From contig NZ_MWLL01000089.1 of assembly GCF_002198675.1 (NCBI RefSeq), positions 1-47,039 on the forward strand: 47,039 bases of DNA. The letters run 5' to 3'. Position numbers and translations under genes: made by a program. A model generated the notes under the pieces. The model did not search any database and was not told where the DNA came from. It saw only the letters and a program-made list of their open reading frames with translations. This DNA is from Kineosporia sp. R_H_3. GTDB lineage: Bacteria > Actinomycetota > Actinomycetes > Actinomycetales > Kineosporiaceae. This document shows, in pieces, positions 18,458 to 27,032 of the stretch (positions within the stretch are counted from its first letter, which is position 1; the number at the start of each line of letters is the position of its first letter).

Positions 18458-19165
18458 TCACCGGGCCGGCAGCTGCCGGACGAGGTAGTCCCACGCCTGG
18501 TGGAGGGCCTGGTCGGTGTAGATCCGGTCCCGCTTGCGGACCGACTCCTCGGCTCCGGTCCACGACGGCCGGCCGCCGGCGCCGACGGTGAGCAGCTGCT
18601 GCTCGCAGGCCCGCTCGAGCAGGACCGCCGTGACGACCGCCGTCGCCAGGTCCGGGCCGACGCAGACCACGCCGTGGTTGACGAGGAAGAGCGCGTTGCG
18701 GTCGCCGAGCGCCTCGGCGACCGCCCGGCCGAGCCCCGGCGTCACGATGAGGTCCGTCGTCCGGGTGAACCGCGGCAGCGGCTCGGGCCCGAACAGGTTG
18801 GCCTCGTGGCTCACCGGCCGCAGCGGCTGGTCCGTCGCGGCCAGCGCGATCGCGTGGCGCGGGTGGATGTGGACGACGGCCCCGACGTCCGGCCGGGCGA
18901 GCAGCACCTCGGTGTGGATCGGGTACTCGGCGTGCCGCTGGCCGTCGCCGGCCGCGACCTCGCCGTCCGCGGTCACGAGGTGGACCCGGCCGGCGTCGAT
19001 CTCCTCCAGGCCCCAGCCGGCCGCCTTGAGCCAGGCGCCGCGCCCGCCCGGGTCCCGGACGGACGCGTGACCCCAGATGAGGTCGCTCGCGCCGTGCGCC
19101 GCCAGCACCCGGCAACCGGTCGCGACGAGCTCGCGCAGGTCGTCAGGGTCTGCGGTCTCAGGCAC
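18458..19165 (-). CDS. Class II aldolase/adducin family protein
   Basis: The 235-residue enzyme should be a zinc-dependent aldolase or decarboxylase of the L-fuculose-phosphate aldolase type. Zinc ligands are visible as H99 and H101 in VVHIHPRH and H164 in LVNHGVV, and E80 (AEYPIHTEVL) corresponds to the catalytic Glu of FucA. The GTG start at 19165 overlaps the end of the upstream LLM gene by 8 nt, so both are likely translated from one mRNA. Placement at the end of a catabolic run (BKACE, dioxygenase-like cupin, IclR, LLM) suggests it cleaves a downstream intermediate. The substrate is unknown. Confidence 0.87.
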   Translation of the reverse strand: MPETADPDDLRELVATGCRVLAAHGASDLIWGHASVRDPGGRGAWLKAAGWGLEEIDAGRVHLVTADGEVAAGDGQRHAEYPIHTEVLLARPDVGAVVHIHPRHAIALAATDQPLRPVSHEANLFGPEPLPRFTRTTDLIVTPGLGRAVAEALGDRNALFLVNHGVVCVGPDLATAVVTAVLLERACEQQLLTVGAGGRPSWTGAEESVRKRDRIYTDQALHQAWDYLVRQLPAR

Positions 19166-20087
19166 GGGCGGCCGCCCCGAGCCGGGGGAGCACCGTCTCG
19201 CCGACCAGCCGGACGTCGTCCAGCAGCGACTGCGTGAAGAGGACGGCGCTGACGTGCCGGACGCCGGCCTCCTGCCAACGCCCGAGCTGGGCGGCCCAGT
19301 CGTCCGGCGTGCCGACGAGGCACGACTGCTCGAGGGCGGCGAGCGGCGCTCCGAGCATCCCCTGCAGCGCGCCGTCCGCGACCTGCCGGGCCAGCGCGCC
19401 GTCCTCGGCGATCGCGCCGAAGACGTAGACGGCGGGGGTGATCGCGTCCGGGTCCCGGCCGCAGTCCTCGGCCGTGCGCCGGACGACGTCGAACTGCGCG
19501 GGGTAGGAGTCAGGCGTGACGAACGTCGGGATCCAGGCGTCGCCGAGCCGGCCGGCGCGGCGCTGGGCCGCCTCCGAGCCGCCGGCGATCCACACCGGGA
19601 TGTGCCGCGACGGCTTGGGGTGCAGCGTGATGTCGTCGCAGCGGTAGTGGACGCCCTCGTGCGTGACCTCCTCCTCGCCCCAGAGCCGCCGCCATAGGTG
19701 CAGGTACTCGTCGGTCACCGCGCCGCGGACTGCGGTGTCGATGCCGGCGATGGCGAACTCCTTGGGCTCGATCCCGCTGACCCCGACGCCCACCGTGAGC
19801 CGACCCCCGCTGAGGTACTCGACCGAGGCGAGCGCGTGGGCGGTGTTCACGGGGTTGCGCCGGGACGCGACGAGCGAGACCGGGCCGATCGTGACGTTCC
19901 TCGTCAGGACGGCGAGGGCGCTGAGGACGGTGAGCGCGTCGAGGAAGGCCGGCTGCGCGGACAGCGTCCGGTCCGGGGCCCAGATGTGCGAGAACCCGGC
20001 GGTGTCGGCGTAGGCGAGCGTCGGTGCCAGGGTCTGCGCGTCGGGGGTCGGGGGGAGAGCGAGGCCGAGCTCGAACGGACCGGACAT
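19158..20087 (-). CDS. LLM class flavin/F420-dependent oxidoreductase
   Basis: The 309-residue luciferase-like monooxygenase-fold protein has the TIM-barrel motifs AYADTAGFSHIWAPDRTL, NPVNTAHALASVEYLSGGRLTVGVGVSG and PVWIAGGSEAAQRRAGRLGDAWIP. It would oxidise or reduce a small substrate with FMN or F420; the cofactor is not decided by sequence here. ATG 20087 is chosen because GAGGAG precedes it. It follows the IclR gene after 88 bp and overlaps the aldolase gene by 8 nt. Confidence 0.9.
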   Translation of the reverse strand: MSGPFELGLALPPTPDAQTLAPTLAYADTAGFSHIWAPDRTLSAQPAFLDALTVLSALAVLTRNVTIGPVSLVASRRNPVNTAHALASVEYLSGGRLTVGVGVSGIEPKEFAIAGIDTAVRGAVTDEYLHLWRRLWGEEEVTHEGVHYRCDDITLHPKPSRHIPVWIAGGSEAAQRRAGRLGDAWIPTFVTPDSYPAQFDVVRRTAEDCGRDPDAITPAVYVFGAIAEDGALARQVADGALQGMLGAPLAALEQSCLVGTPDDWAAQLGRWQEAGVRHVSAVLFTQSLLDDVRLVGETVLPRLGAAARA

Positions 20088-20175
20088 GGGGGCTCCTCGG
20101 GGGCGTGACGGAGGGACACCGCGACGCGGACGGCGTGCGGCGCGGACGGTGCGGACGGCGCGGACGTGCTGTCGG

Positions 20176-20946
20176 CTAGAGGGAGCTCCCGATCGCCGCC
20201 GCCGTGGCCCGCGCGGCCTCGGCGAGGTCGGCGACGGTCCTGCCGGTGAGCCGGGTGGTGGGTGCGGCGATCGAGATCGCGGCCCGGGCACGGCCCTCCG
20301 GGTCGCGGACGGCGACGCCCACCGAGCCGACGTCGTGCTCGCTCTCCTGGTCGCTGCGGGCGTACCCGCGGTGCCGGACGGCGGCCAGGTCCCGCAGCAG
20401 CTCGGTCACGGTCCGGCAGGTCGCCGGACCGACGAGCTCGAGCCGTCCCCGCGGGTAGAGCGCGCGCACCTCGAGATCGGTGATCGTGGCGAGCAGCGCC
20501 TTCCCGACGGAGGTCGCGTGCGCGGGCATGGTGCGCCCGATCCGCGACGCGACCCGGAGCGGGCGGGTGCTCTCGAAGGACTCGAGGAAGAGGATCTCGG
20601 TCCCGGTCCGGACGGCGAGGTGGACCGTCTCGTCGGTGTCCGCGTGCAGCGACTGCAGGTGCGGCACCGCCACCGCGCGCAGCTCGTCACCGACGCCGGC
20701 GCTGAGCCGCAGGAGGCCGCCGCCGGGCCGGTAGCGCCCGTCCGTGGACCGCTGCACGAGGGAACGGCGTTCCAGGGTGGCCAGCAGCCGGTAGGCCACC
20801 GTCCGGTGGATGCCCAGCGCCGCCGCGATCTCCGAGACGGTCAGCCCGCCGCCGACGGCCGCGAGCAGCTCGAGGACGGCCAGACCACGGTCCAGCGTCT
20901 GTGCGATCTGGCTGTCCCCGGGCCCGGCGCTCCCGGCCCGGCTCAC
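20176..20946 (-). CDS. IclR family transcriptional regulator (copy 1)
   Basis: The 256-residue regulator has an N-terminal winged helix (LDRGLAVLELLAAVGGGLTVSEIAAALGIHRTVAYRLLATLERRSLVQRS) and a C-terminal IclR effector domain (SVGKALLATITDLEVRALYP, ARSDQESEHDVGSVGVAVRD). The GTG start overlaps the upstream cupin gene's TGA by 4 nt. It is embedded inside the operon rather than at its edge, so it is probably co-transcribed with the catabolic genes it controls. Its effector would be a pathway intermediate. Confidence 0.92.
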   Translation of the reverse strand: MSRAGSAGPGDSQIAQTLDRGLAVLELLAAVGGGLTVSEIAAALGIHRTVAYRLLATLERRSLVQRSTDGRYRPGGGLLRLSAGVGDELRAVAVPHLQSLHADTDETVHLAVRTGTEILFLESFESTRPLRVASRIGRTMPAHATSVGKALLATITDLEVRALYPRGRLELVGPATCRTVTELLRDLAAVRHRGYARSDQESEHDVGSVGVAVRDPEGRARAAISIAAPTTRLTGRTVADLAEAARATAAAIGSSL

Positions 20947-22001
20947 TCCCGCCCCGGGCCGGCCGCGCCGTCGTGCAGCCCGAACTGGCCGGTCTCCATC
21001 GGCTCCGCGGCGGCCAGGCCCGCGGGGGCGAGCCGCAGGGTGCCCCGGGACTCGAGCAGCCAGGCGAGGTAGCCCTCGGGGACGTGCTCGAGTGGCCCCC
21101 AGTGCGCGACCCCCTTGGGGACCCAGGCGAGGGTCGCCGGGTCCTTCACCGCGCCGTAGGCGCCCGGGCCGCGGACGTAGAAGATCAGCTCGTCGTAGTC
21201 CGCGTTGTGGTGCTGCGGCGGGCGGGCCGCCGGCGGCCGCGAGCTCAGGGTGTAGAGCATGAGGTCGGTCGTGGGGGTCTGCGCGAACTGACCGGGCGGA
21301 CCTCCCGTGGCGTAGGTCAGCGGGGCGATGGCCGCCAGGTTGAGCTGCCACACGGGCGCCAGCCCGTCGACGACGGCGTTGCACAGCAACGGGTCGTGCG
21401 GTGCGACGAAGACCGTCACGCCGTCGAAGGACTTGACCCAGATCTCGGTCTCGCCGTCCTCGCCGCCGGGGCTGACGACGGGCCGCTTGACGTCGCGGCC
21501 GAAGTTCACCATGCCGAAGGGAGCCGGCGGGTTGAGGTTGAGCTGCTCCGGGGTCTCGACGACGAACCGCAGGCTCTCGGTGTTGTCGGGCGACGGCGTC
21601 ACGCGGTAGGTGACGGTGCGCCCGATCGCCACGAAGTCCCCGGGGCCGGCCGTGAGGACGCCGAAGTCGGTCACGTACTCGAACGTGCCCTCCTGCACGA
21701 AGTGCAGCTCGTCGCACTCGGTGTTGCGGAAGGCGTAGGGCATCGGTGCGCCGCGGCGTGACACGCTGAGGACGACGTCGTTGCGGGTCCGGGCGAAGAC
21801 CGTGGGCAGCGCCCTCGCGTCGGTCGCGTCCTCGCACTCGACCCGGTCGAGCGCGACGCGGCTCGGCGCGTGCGGTCCGGTGACCGACGTGTACTCGAAC
21901 ACGGTGTGGGGGCGGATGGCGACCGCCATCTGCCCGACGAACCCGTCCCGGGTGTAGAGGTGCAGCCCGGGCGGCGGGCCGTGGTGTCCTGCCTCAGCCA
22001 T
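20943..22001 (-). CDS. Homogentisate 1,2-dioxygenase-like cupin protein
   Basis: The 352-residue bicupin resembles homogentisate dioxygenase: VEGTF/QEGTFEYVTDFGVLTAGPGDFVAIGRTVTYRV, then QLNLNPPAPFGMVNFG, then HHNADYDELIFYVRG. The iron triad can be placed as H265, E271 and H300 (PKGVAHWGP). The spacing of 6 and 29 residues compares with 6 and 30 in human HGD (H335, E341, H371). It is shorter than classical HGD (about 440 residues). ATG 22001 has GAGGAGA upstream. It sits between BKACE and IclR genes. It may cleave another dihydroxy-aromatic or act as a non-canonical cupin; homogentisate itself is unproven, since no other tyrosine-pathway genes are here. Confidence 0.78.
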   Translation of the reverse strand: MAEAGHHGPPPGLHLYTRDGFVGQMAVAIRPHTVFEYTSVTGPHAPSRVALDRVECEDATDARALPTVFARTRNDVVLSVSRRGAPMPYAFRNTECDELHFVQEGTFEYVTDFGVLTAGPGDFVAIGRTVTYRVTPSPDNTESLRFVVETPEQLNLNPPAPFGMVNFGRDVKRPVVSPGGEDGETEIWVKSFDGVTVFVAPHDPLLCNAVVDGLAPVWQLNLAAIAPLTYATGGPPGQFAQTPTTDLMLYTLSSRPPAARPPQHHNADYDELIFYVRGPGAYGAVKDPATLAWVPKGVAHWGPLEHVPEGYLAWLLESRGTLRLAPAGLAAAEPMETGQFGLHDGAAGPGRE

Positions 22002-22060
22002 GAGATCTCCTCGTCGAGTCCTGACCGGATGGATGTGGAGCCGTTGCGTACTGAGGGGGA

Positions 22061-23062
22061 TCAGCGGGCGGGCAGCCCGATCATCTCCCGGTACTGGGCC
22101 GGGGTCGCCACCGTCCGGCCCAGGGCGGTGGCCGTCTGGACGACCCGCGCGACCATCTCGCGGTTGCCCTCGACGAGGTCGTCCTTGTGCGGGTAGCGGT
22201 ACACGGTGTCCTCGGTGCCCACGCGGACGTGCAGCCCGAGGAGCAGTCCCGCGGTCGCCAGGTAGTGTCCGGCCCGACCTGCGGCGCAGACGGTGACGAA
22301 GCCGTCGGGGTCGATCTCCCGGATCCGCTCGACGACCTGCATGAGCTCGGTGAGCATCGCCCGCGGGTGCGCCAGGTACGTCGCGAGCCGGTCGGTCGCG
22401 TCGTCGTACTGGTAGCCGATGAGGATCAGCCAGCAGGCCGGCTGCGGGGCGAGGCCGGCGCTGAGGATGTAGCGGTTCGCCAGGTCGACCTCGGCGGTGG
22501 AGTGGATCGAGAAGAACAGCCGCGCGCCCCGCTGGGCGACGACCTTGGCCACGGCCTCCATCCACGGGCGCGGGAAGTTCGGCGCCATCGGGACGGTCTC
22601 GGCGAGGCCGGCCGTCAGCGGGTGCACGTTCTCCGCGAAGGTGTCTCCGCGCAGCACGTTCGCGTCGAAGACGCAGTCGAGGTCGGTCGCGGAGCGGATC
22701 GCCGGGATGAGCCGGTCGTAGGCCTCGGGGACGCTGAGCCCGGACTGCTGGATCGCGGGGATGCCGCCGAAGTCGATGTGCACCCCGCAGGCGCCCTCCT
22801 CGAGGACGTCGACCGCGGCGGCACGGAACCCGTCGAAGTCGAGCGGGAAGCTCGCCGGCGCACCGGTCGAGGCCTCCCGCGCCACCCGGCCGGAGACGGC
22901 GGTCGTGATCGCGACCAGGTCGGGGATGTCCCACGGGGGCTGCACGTCCGGCGACGGGGGCAGGTCGAGCTCGCGGGCACCGCGCGCCGCGAGCAGCGTG
23001 GCCCGGGACGGCAGGCTCTCCCACGGCTGGGACAGGTCGAGGGACGGCAGGTCCTGGGTCAC
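22061..23062 (-). CDS. BKACE-like (DUF849) beta-keto acid cleavage family protein
   Basis: The 333-residue protein matches the BKACE family, known for zinc-dependent exchange of beta-keto acids with acetyl-CoA. Evidence is VAITTAVSGRVAREASTGAPASFP near the start, CVFDANVLRGDTFAENVHPL in the middle, and the C-terminal LGLHVRVGTEDTVYRYPH...GRTVATPAQYREMIGL. GTG 23062 has AAGGAG 8 nt upstream. The usual zinc motif HxH appears here as H95-I-D97, so one ligand is replaced by Asp, while the Glu of GTED is kept. It is first in a five-gene minus-strand run. The substrate is likely a keto acid from the ring-cleavage or oxidation steps, by inference. Confidence 0.82.
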   Translation of the reverse strand: MTQDLPSLDLSQPWESLPSRATLLAARGARELDLPPSPDVQPPWDIPDLVAITTAVSGRVAREASTGAPASFPLDFDGFRAAAVDVLEEGACGVHIDFGGIPAIQQSGLSVPEAYDRLIPAIRSATDLDCVFDANVLRGDTFAENVHPLTAGLAETVPMAPNFPRPWMEAVAKVVAQRGARLFFSIHSTAEVDLANRYILSAGLAPQPACWLILIGYQYDDATDRLATYLAHPRAMLTELMQVVERIREIDPDGFVTVCAAGRAGHYLATAGLLLGLHVRVGTEDTVYRYPHKDDLVEGNREMVARVVQTATALGRTVATPAQYREMIGLPAR

Positions 23063-23157
23063 GGGGGCGCTCCTTGCTGCGTTCCGTCGGCACCGCCGGT
23101 GGCTGGGCGGCGGCTGGTGGACGGCAGGGAACGTACGAAGGCGGTCCGGGCGGGTCA

Positions 23158-23180
23158 ATATCGCCCTGCACGTGCGATAT
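23158..23180. promoter_or_regulatory. Inverted repeat ATATCGC-N9-GCGATAT, candidate operator
   Basis: Perfect 7-bp arms (23158-23164 and 23174-23180) lie in the 285-bp divergent gap between the BKACE and SnoaL operons, about 100 bp upstream of the BKACE start. The sequence is AT-richer than its surroundings. It may be the site of the operon's own IclR, but no second copy was found to support this. Confidence 0.45.
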
Positions 23181-23254
23181 CCGCACTTCTCCGGGGTCGT
23201 CGCAGGTCAGCGCGCCCGCCATGGCGGCGTGTCCGGTCGACGGATCCCCGCAGA

Positions 23255-23273
23255 AGTTCTGTCATGCAGAACT
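23255..23273. promoter_or_regulatory. Operator AGTTCTG-N5-CAGAACT (site 1)
   Basis: The arms AGTTCTG and CAGAACT flank TCATG, 75 bp before the first SnoaL gene. The identical arms and spacing recur at 24936-24954 across the start codon of the second IclR gene. That makes it the likely recognition sequence of that regulator. The rest of the gap holds the other inverted repeat and no gene. Confidence 0.65.
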
Positions 23274-23347
23274 ACCGTTGCGCGCCCGGCGCCGCGCGCC
23301 GTCTCCTTGCGCCGGTCGCCCGACCAGCACACGACGAAGGAGTCCTG

Positions 23348-23716
23348 ATGAGTGATTGGGTGCGTGCCGTCTACGACGACGCCGACAGCCTCGACGCCGC
23401 CGCGTTCGCCGCGCGCTTCGCGCCGGACGCCTCGTTCGCGATGGGGAACAACCCGCCGTTGACGGGGCCCGCCGAGATCGAGGCCGGGCTCAAGGGCTTC
23501 TTCGGCCTCATCGCGGGGATGCGGCACGACTTCAGCCACCGGTACACCGTCGGGTCGGTCGAGGTCATGGAGGCCGCGGTCACGTACACCCGGCTCGACG
23601 GGTCGACCGTCACCGTCCCGGGGGCCTCCGTCACCGAGCGCTCCGGTGACGTCATCACCGCGATGCGCGCCTACATCGACGTCGCGCCGCTGTTCGCGGG
23701 TGGCGGTGCCGCGTGA
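23348..23716 (+). CDS. SnoaL-like / NTF2-fold protein 1
   Basis: The 122-residue protein has the cone-shaped NTF2-like pattern: an N-terminal helix (VRAVYDDADSLDAAAFAARFAPDASFAMGNNPPLTGPAEIEAGLKGFF), then strands (VTYTRLDGSTVTVPGASVTE). Such proteins act as small isomerases, cyclases or binding proteins. The ATG is preceded by AAGGAG at 23337. It is about 45% identical by eye to the next gene product, with which it overlaps by 4 nt. It may form a heterodimer with that protein. Divergent from BKACE and therefore probably part of the same pathway. Confidence 0.82.
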   Translation: MSDWVRAVYDDADSLDAAAFAARFAPDASFAMGNNPPLTGPAEIEAGLKGFFGLIAGMRHDFSHRYTVGSVEVMEAAVTYTRLDGSTVTVPGASVTERSGDVITAMRAYIDVAPLFAGGGAA

Positions 23717-24090
23717 CCGCCGACGCCCGGCAGTGGCTGGCCGGCTTCACGGCGGCCGTCGACAGCCGCGACCTCGACCGGCTGGTGTCGTTCTTCACCC
23801 CGGACGCCGAGTTCACCTACGGCAACAACCCCGCCATGGTCGGGCACGACGGCATCCGGGCCGGGATCGGTGCCTTCTTCGCCGGGATCAGCGCGATCAG
23901 TCACGAGGTGGTCGGCAGCCACAGCCCCGACCCGTCGGTCGTCGTCGCCGAGTTCCGGACGACGTACACCCGCCTGGACGGTGTCCCGGTCACCCTGCCC
24001 GGCGCCGGGGTCCTCGAGCTCGACGGCGACCGGATCAGGCTCTACCGCGTCTACGCGGACGTCGCCCCGGTCTTCGCGCCCGCGGCCTGA
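23713..24090 (+). CDS. SnoaL-like / NTF2-fold protein 2
   Basis: The 125-residue paralogue of the preceding protein shares the GNNP, IxAGxxxFFxxI, TYTRLDG and YxDVAPxFA positions. The GTG start overlaps the previous TGA (GTGA). Preservation of the same fold motifs in both copies argues for a tandem duplication with both members kept. It ends convergent with the second IclR gene, 42 bp away. The substrate is unknown. Confidence 0.82.
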   Translation: MTADARQWLAGFTAAVDSRDLDRLVSFFTPDAEFTYGNNPAMVGHDGIRAGIGAFFAGISAISHEVVGSHSPDPSVVVAEFRTTYTRLDGVPVTLPGAGVLELDGDRIRLYRVYADVAPVFAPAA

Positions 24091-24099
24091 GCGCTCCGG

Positions 24100-24132
24100 C
24101 GTCCCCGTTCTCCTGCAACGGCTCCCGGGACG
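24100..24132. terminator. Possible bidirectional terminator
   Basis: Nested inverted repeats lie between the convergent SnoaL-2 and IclR-2 genes: CCGTT-CTCCTGC-AACGG inside CGTCCC...GGGACG. The stems are short and there is no T-tract. Location is the main support. Confidence 0.35.
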
Positions 24133-24945
24133 TCACGGGCGGTCCGCCACTGGCGGACGCCGGGCACGCGCGGGGGCGGGCCGGGCCGGCGGCGGGCCCG
24201 GCGGCCGGCGCAGGTCCTGCTCGATGCGCTGCCGGCAGACCTGGAGGTCCGGCAGCAGGGTGAGGATCTGCGACCGCCGCAGGCGCACGGTGGGTGCGCT
24301 CACCGCGACCGCCGCGCGGGGGAGCGGGTCGTCCGTCGTCAGGGCGACACTGATCGCCGTGAGCCCCGACTCCGTCGCCTCGTAGTTGAGGCCGTAGCCG
24401 GCCTTGCGCGTGGTGGCCAGCTGCGACAGCAGGTGCGTCATCTCCGCGGAGCCGGGGTGCAGCGCCGGGTGCAGCCGCTCCACGTCGCGGGCGGGCAGCC
24501 GGGCGAGGATCGCCAGGCCGCCCGGGGTCACGCAGGCCGGCAGTCGCACCCCCTCGCGGCTGCCGACCCGCAGCGCCTGGCTGCTCTCGACGCTGCGGGC
24601 GAAGCGGACGTCGGCGCCGTCCAGGACCATGAGGTGCACGGTCTCGCCGACCTTCGCGCACAACGCCTCCAGGTGCGGCAGTGCGCGGTCGACGAGGAGC
24701 CCGGCCGCGTCGGCCGACGCCCTCGGTGCCGTCAGTGCGGGCCCGGCGACGTACGACCTGTCGGGTGCCCGCACGACGAACCCGCGGTACGCGAGCATGG
24801 CGAGCAGCCGATGGGCCGTCGACTTCGCGACGCCGAGGTCCCGTGCGGCCTCGCCGACCCGCACGACCCCGTCCCGCATGACCGTCTGCAGCAGCACCAG
24901 CGCGTTGTCGACCGACTCGATCGCGTACCGGGGCGAGTTCTGCAC
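24133..24945 (-). CDS. IclR family transcriptional regulator (copy 2)
   Basis: The 270-residue regulator has a winged helix (IESVDNALVLLQTVMRDGVVRVGEAARDLGVAKSTAHRLLAMLAYRGFV) and an effector domain (LPHLEALCAKVGETVHLMVLDGADVRFARSVES, CVTPGGLAILARLP). A basic Pro/Arg tail of about 25 residues closes it. GTG 24945 is chosen because a TAGAGT -10 lies 6 nt upstream, as for a leaderless mRNA. A palindrome spans the start, implying autorepression. The same palindrome precedes the SnoaL operon, so it likely controls that divergent locus. It is only distantly similar to copy 1. Confidence 0.92.
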   Translation of the reverse strand: MQNSPRYAIESVDNALVLLQTVMRDGVVRVGEAARDLGVAKSTAHRLLAMLAYRGFVVRAPDRSYVAGPALTAPRASADAAGLLVDRALPHLEALCAKVGETVHLMVLDGADVRFARSVESSQALRVGSREGVRLPACVTPGGLAILARLPARDVERLHPALHPGSAEMTHLLSQLATTRKAGYGLNYEATESGLTAISVALTTDDPLPRAAVAVSAPTVRLRRSQILTLLPDLQVCRQRIEQDLRRPPGPPPARPAPARARRPPVADRP

Positions 24946-24957
24946 GGCAGAACTCTA
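24936..24957 (-). promoter_or_regulatory. Operator AGTTCTG-N5-CAGAACT (site 2) overlapping leaderless IclR promoter
   Basis: The palindrome 24936-24954 (extended to perfect 9-bp arms, 24935-24943 and 24947-24955) covers the GTG start codon at 24945 and most of the TAGAGT -10 (24952-24957, minus strand). A protein bound here would block RNA polymerase. It matches site 1 at 23255-23273 in both arms and spacing. Confidence 0.65.
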
Positions 24958-24989
24958 GGTCGTCGCCCGTGGAGAGCGACGGCTCGCGC

Positions 24990-25403
24990 TCAGGAGACCG
25001 CGGCCAGCCCGAACGTCACCCGGGACGCCGAGACGGCCTCGGGCAGCGAGGCGTGCCAGCGCCACGCCCGGGGCACGAGCACGGCCTCGGCGGGGACCAG
25101 GGCGCGGTCCGGCAGCACGACGTGCACGAGCAGGTCGGGCGCGGGCAGCTCGGCCGCCACGGCGCGCAGCACGCTCGCGACCGTGGCCGCGGGCAGGTCG
25201 GACAGGTCCAGGACGAGCGGACGGCGATCGCCGCGCTGCGCGGCGCCGCCCGGGCCGGCCGCCCGGCTCGTCAGGGCGGCCACCTCGTCGACGGACATGG
25301 TGGCGGCGCGGATCACTGCGGTACAAAGACTGAACGGCACGTTCTCTCGGACCTTCCCCGTGGTGAGCCGGCGCCCCGGTACGGCGTCCGGCTCGTGGAC
25401 CAT
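24990..25403 (-). CDS. Hypothetical protein, possible STAS-like alpha/beta fold
   Basis: The product is up to 137 residues; I do not recognise the family. The pattern RRPLVLDLSDLPAATVASVLRAVAAELPAPDLLVHVVLPDRALVPAEAV (strand-helix-strand) and the final ASRVTFGLAAVS resemble a STAS or glycosyltransferase-GT-like sandwich, but no motif is decisive. The start is uncertain between 25403 and the ATG at 25298. It lies downstream of the PLP decarboxylase in the same direction, with an 89-bp gap, so it could be the last gene of that operon. The sequence includes an aromatic WRWH segment, unusual for a noise ORF. Confidence 0.5.
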   Translation of the reverse strand: MVHEPDAVPGRRLTTGKVRENVPFSLCTAVIRAATMSVDEVAALTSRAAGPGGAAQRGDRRPLVLDLSDLPAATVASVLRAVAAELPAPDLLVHVVLPDRALVPAEAVLVPRAWRWHASLPEAVSASRVTFGLAAVS

Positions 25404-25492
25404 TCAACCGACACATGACCGGCCGGGCGTCCCGGTTGCAGTGGCACGACCTGAACGACCGACGGCGGTACCGGCCGAACGACGGGTGGCGA

Positions 25493-26990
<1,498 letters not shown>

Positions 26991-26995
<5 letters not shown>

Positions 26996-27032
26996 CAGCA
27001 GGTCTGACGCATCAGCAGGTCGGCCGCATCAG
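26991..27032 (-). other. Tandem duplicated start site with two 5-codon leader micro-ORFs
   Basis: A 17-bp unit containing CGCATCAGCAGGTC (plus strand) starts at 26991 and 27008, with a partial third copy at 27025. On the minus strand each carries ATG. The first ATG (27029) reads MRPTC-stop, the second (27012) MRQTC-stop, and the third (26995) is the decarboxylase start MRETCAPD. Each TGA shares its A with the following ATG (TGATG), and the first ATG is also joined to the stop of the upstream FAD oxidase. Ribosomes could pass the chain by termination-reinitiation. Duplication by slippage is the simplest origin. Confidence 0.7.

Noticed and set aside
20943-20946. Idea that the HGD-like and IclR genes are one fused gene
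   Set aside because: The cupin stop TGA and IclR GTG overlap in different frames (GTGA), so they are separate, translationally coupled genes.
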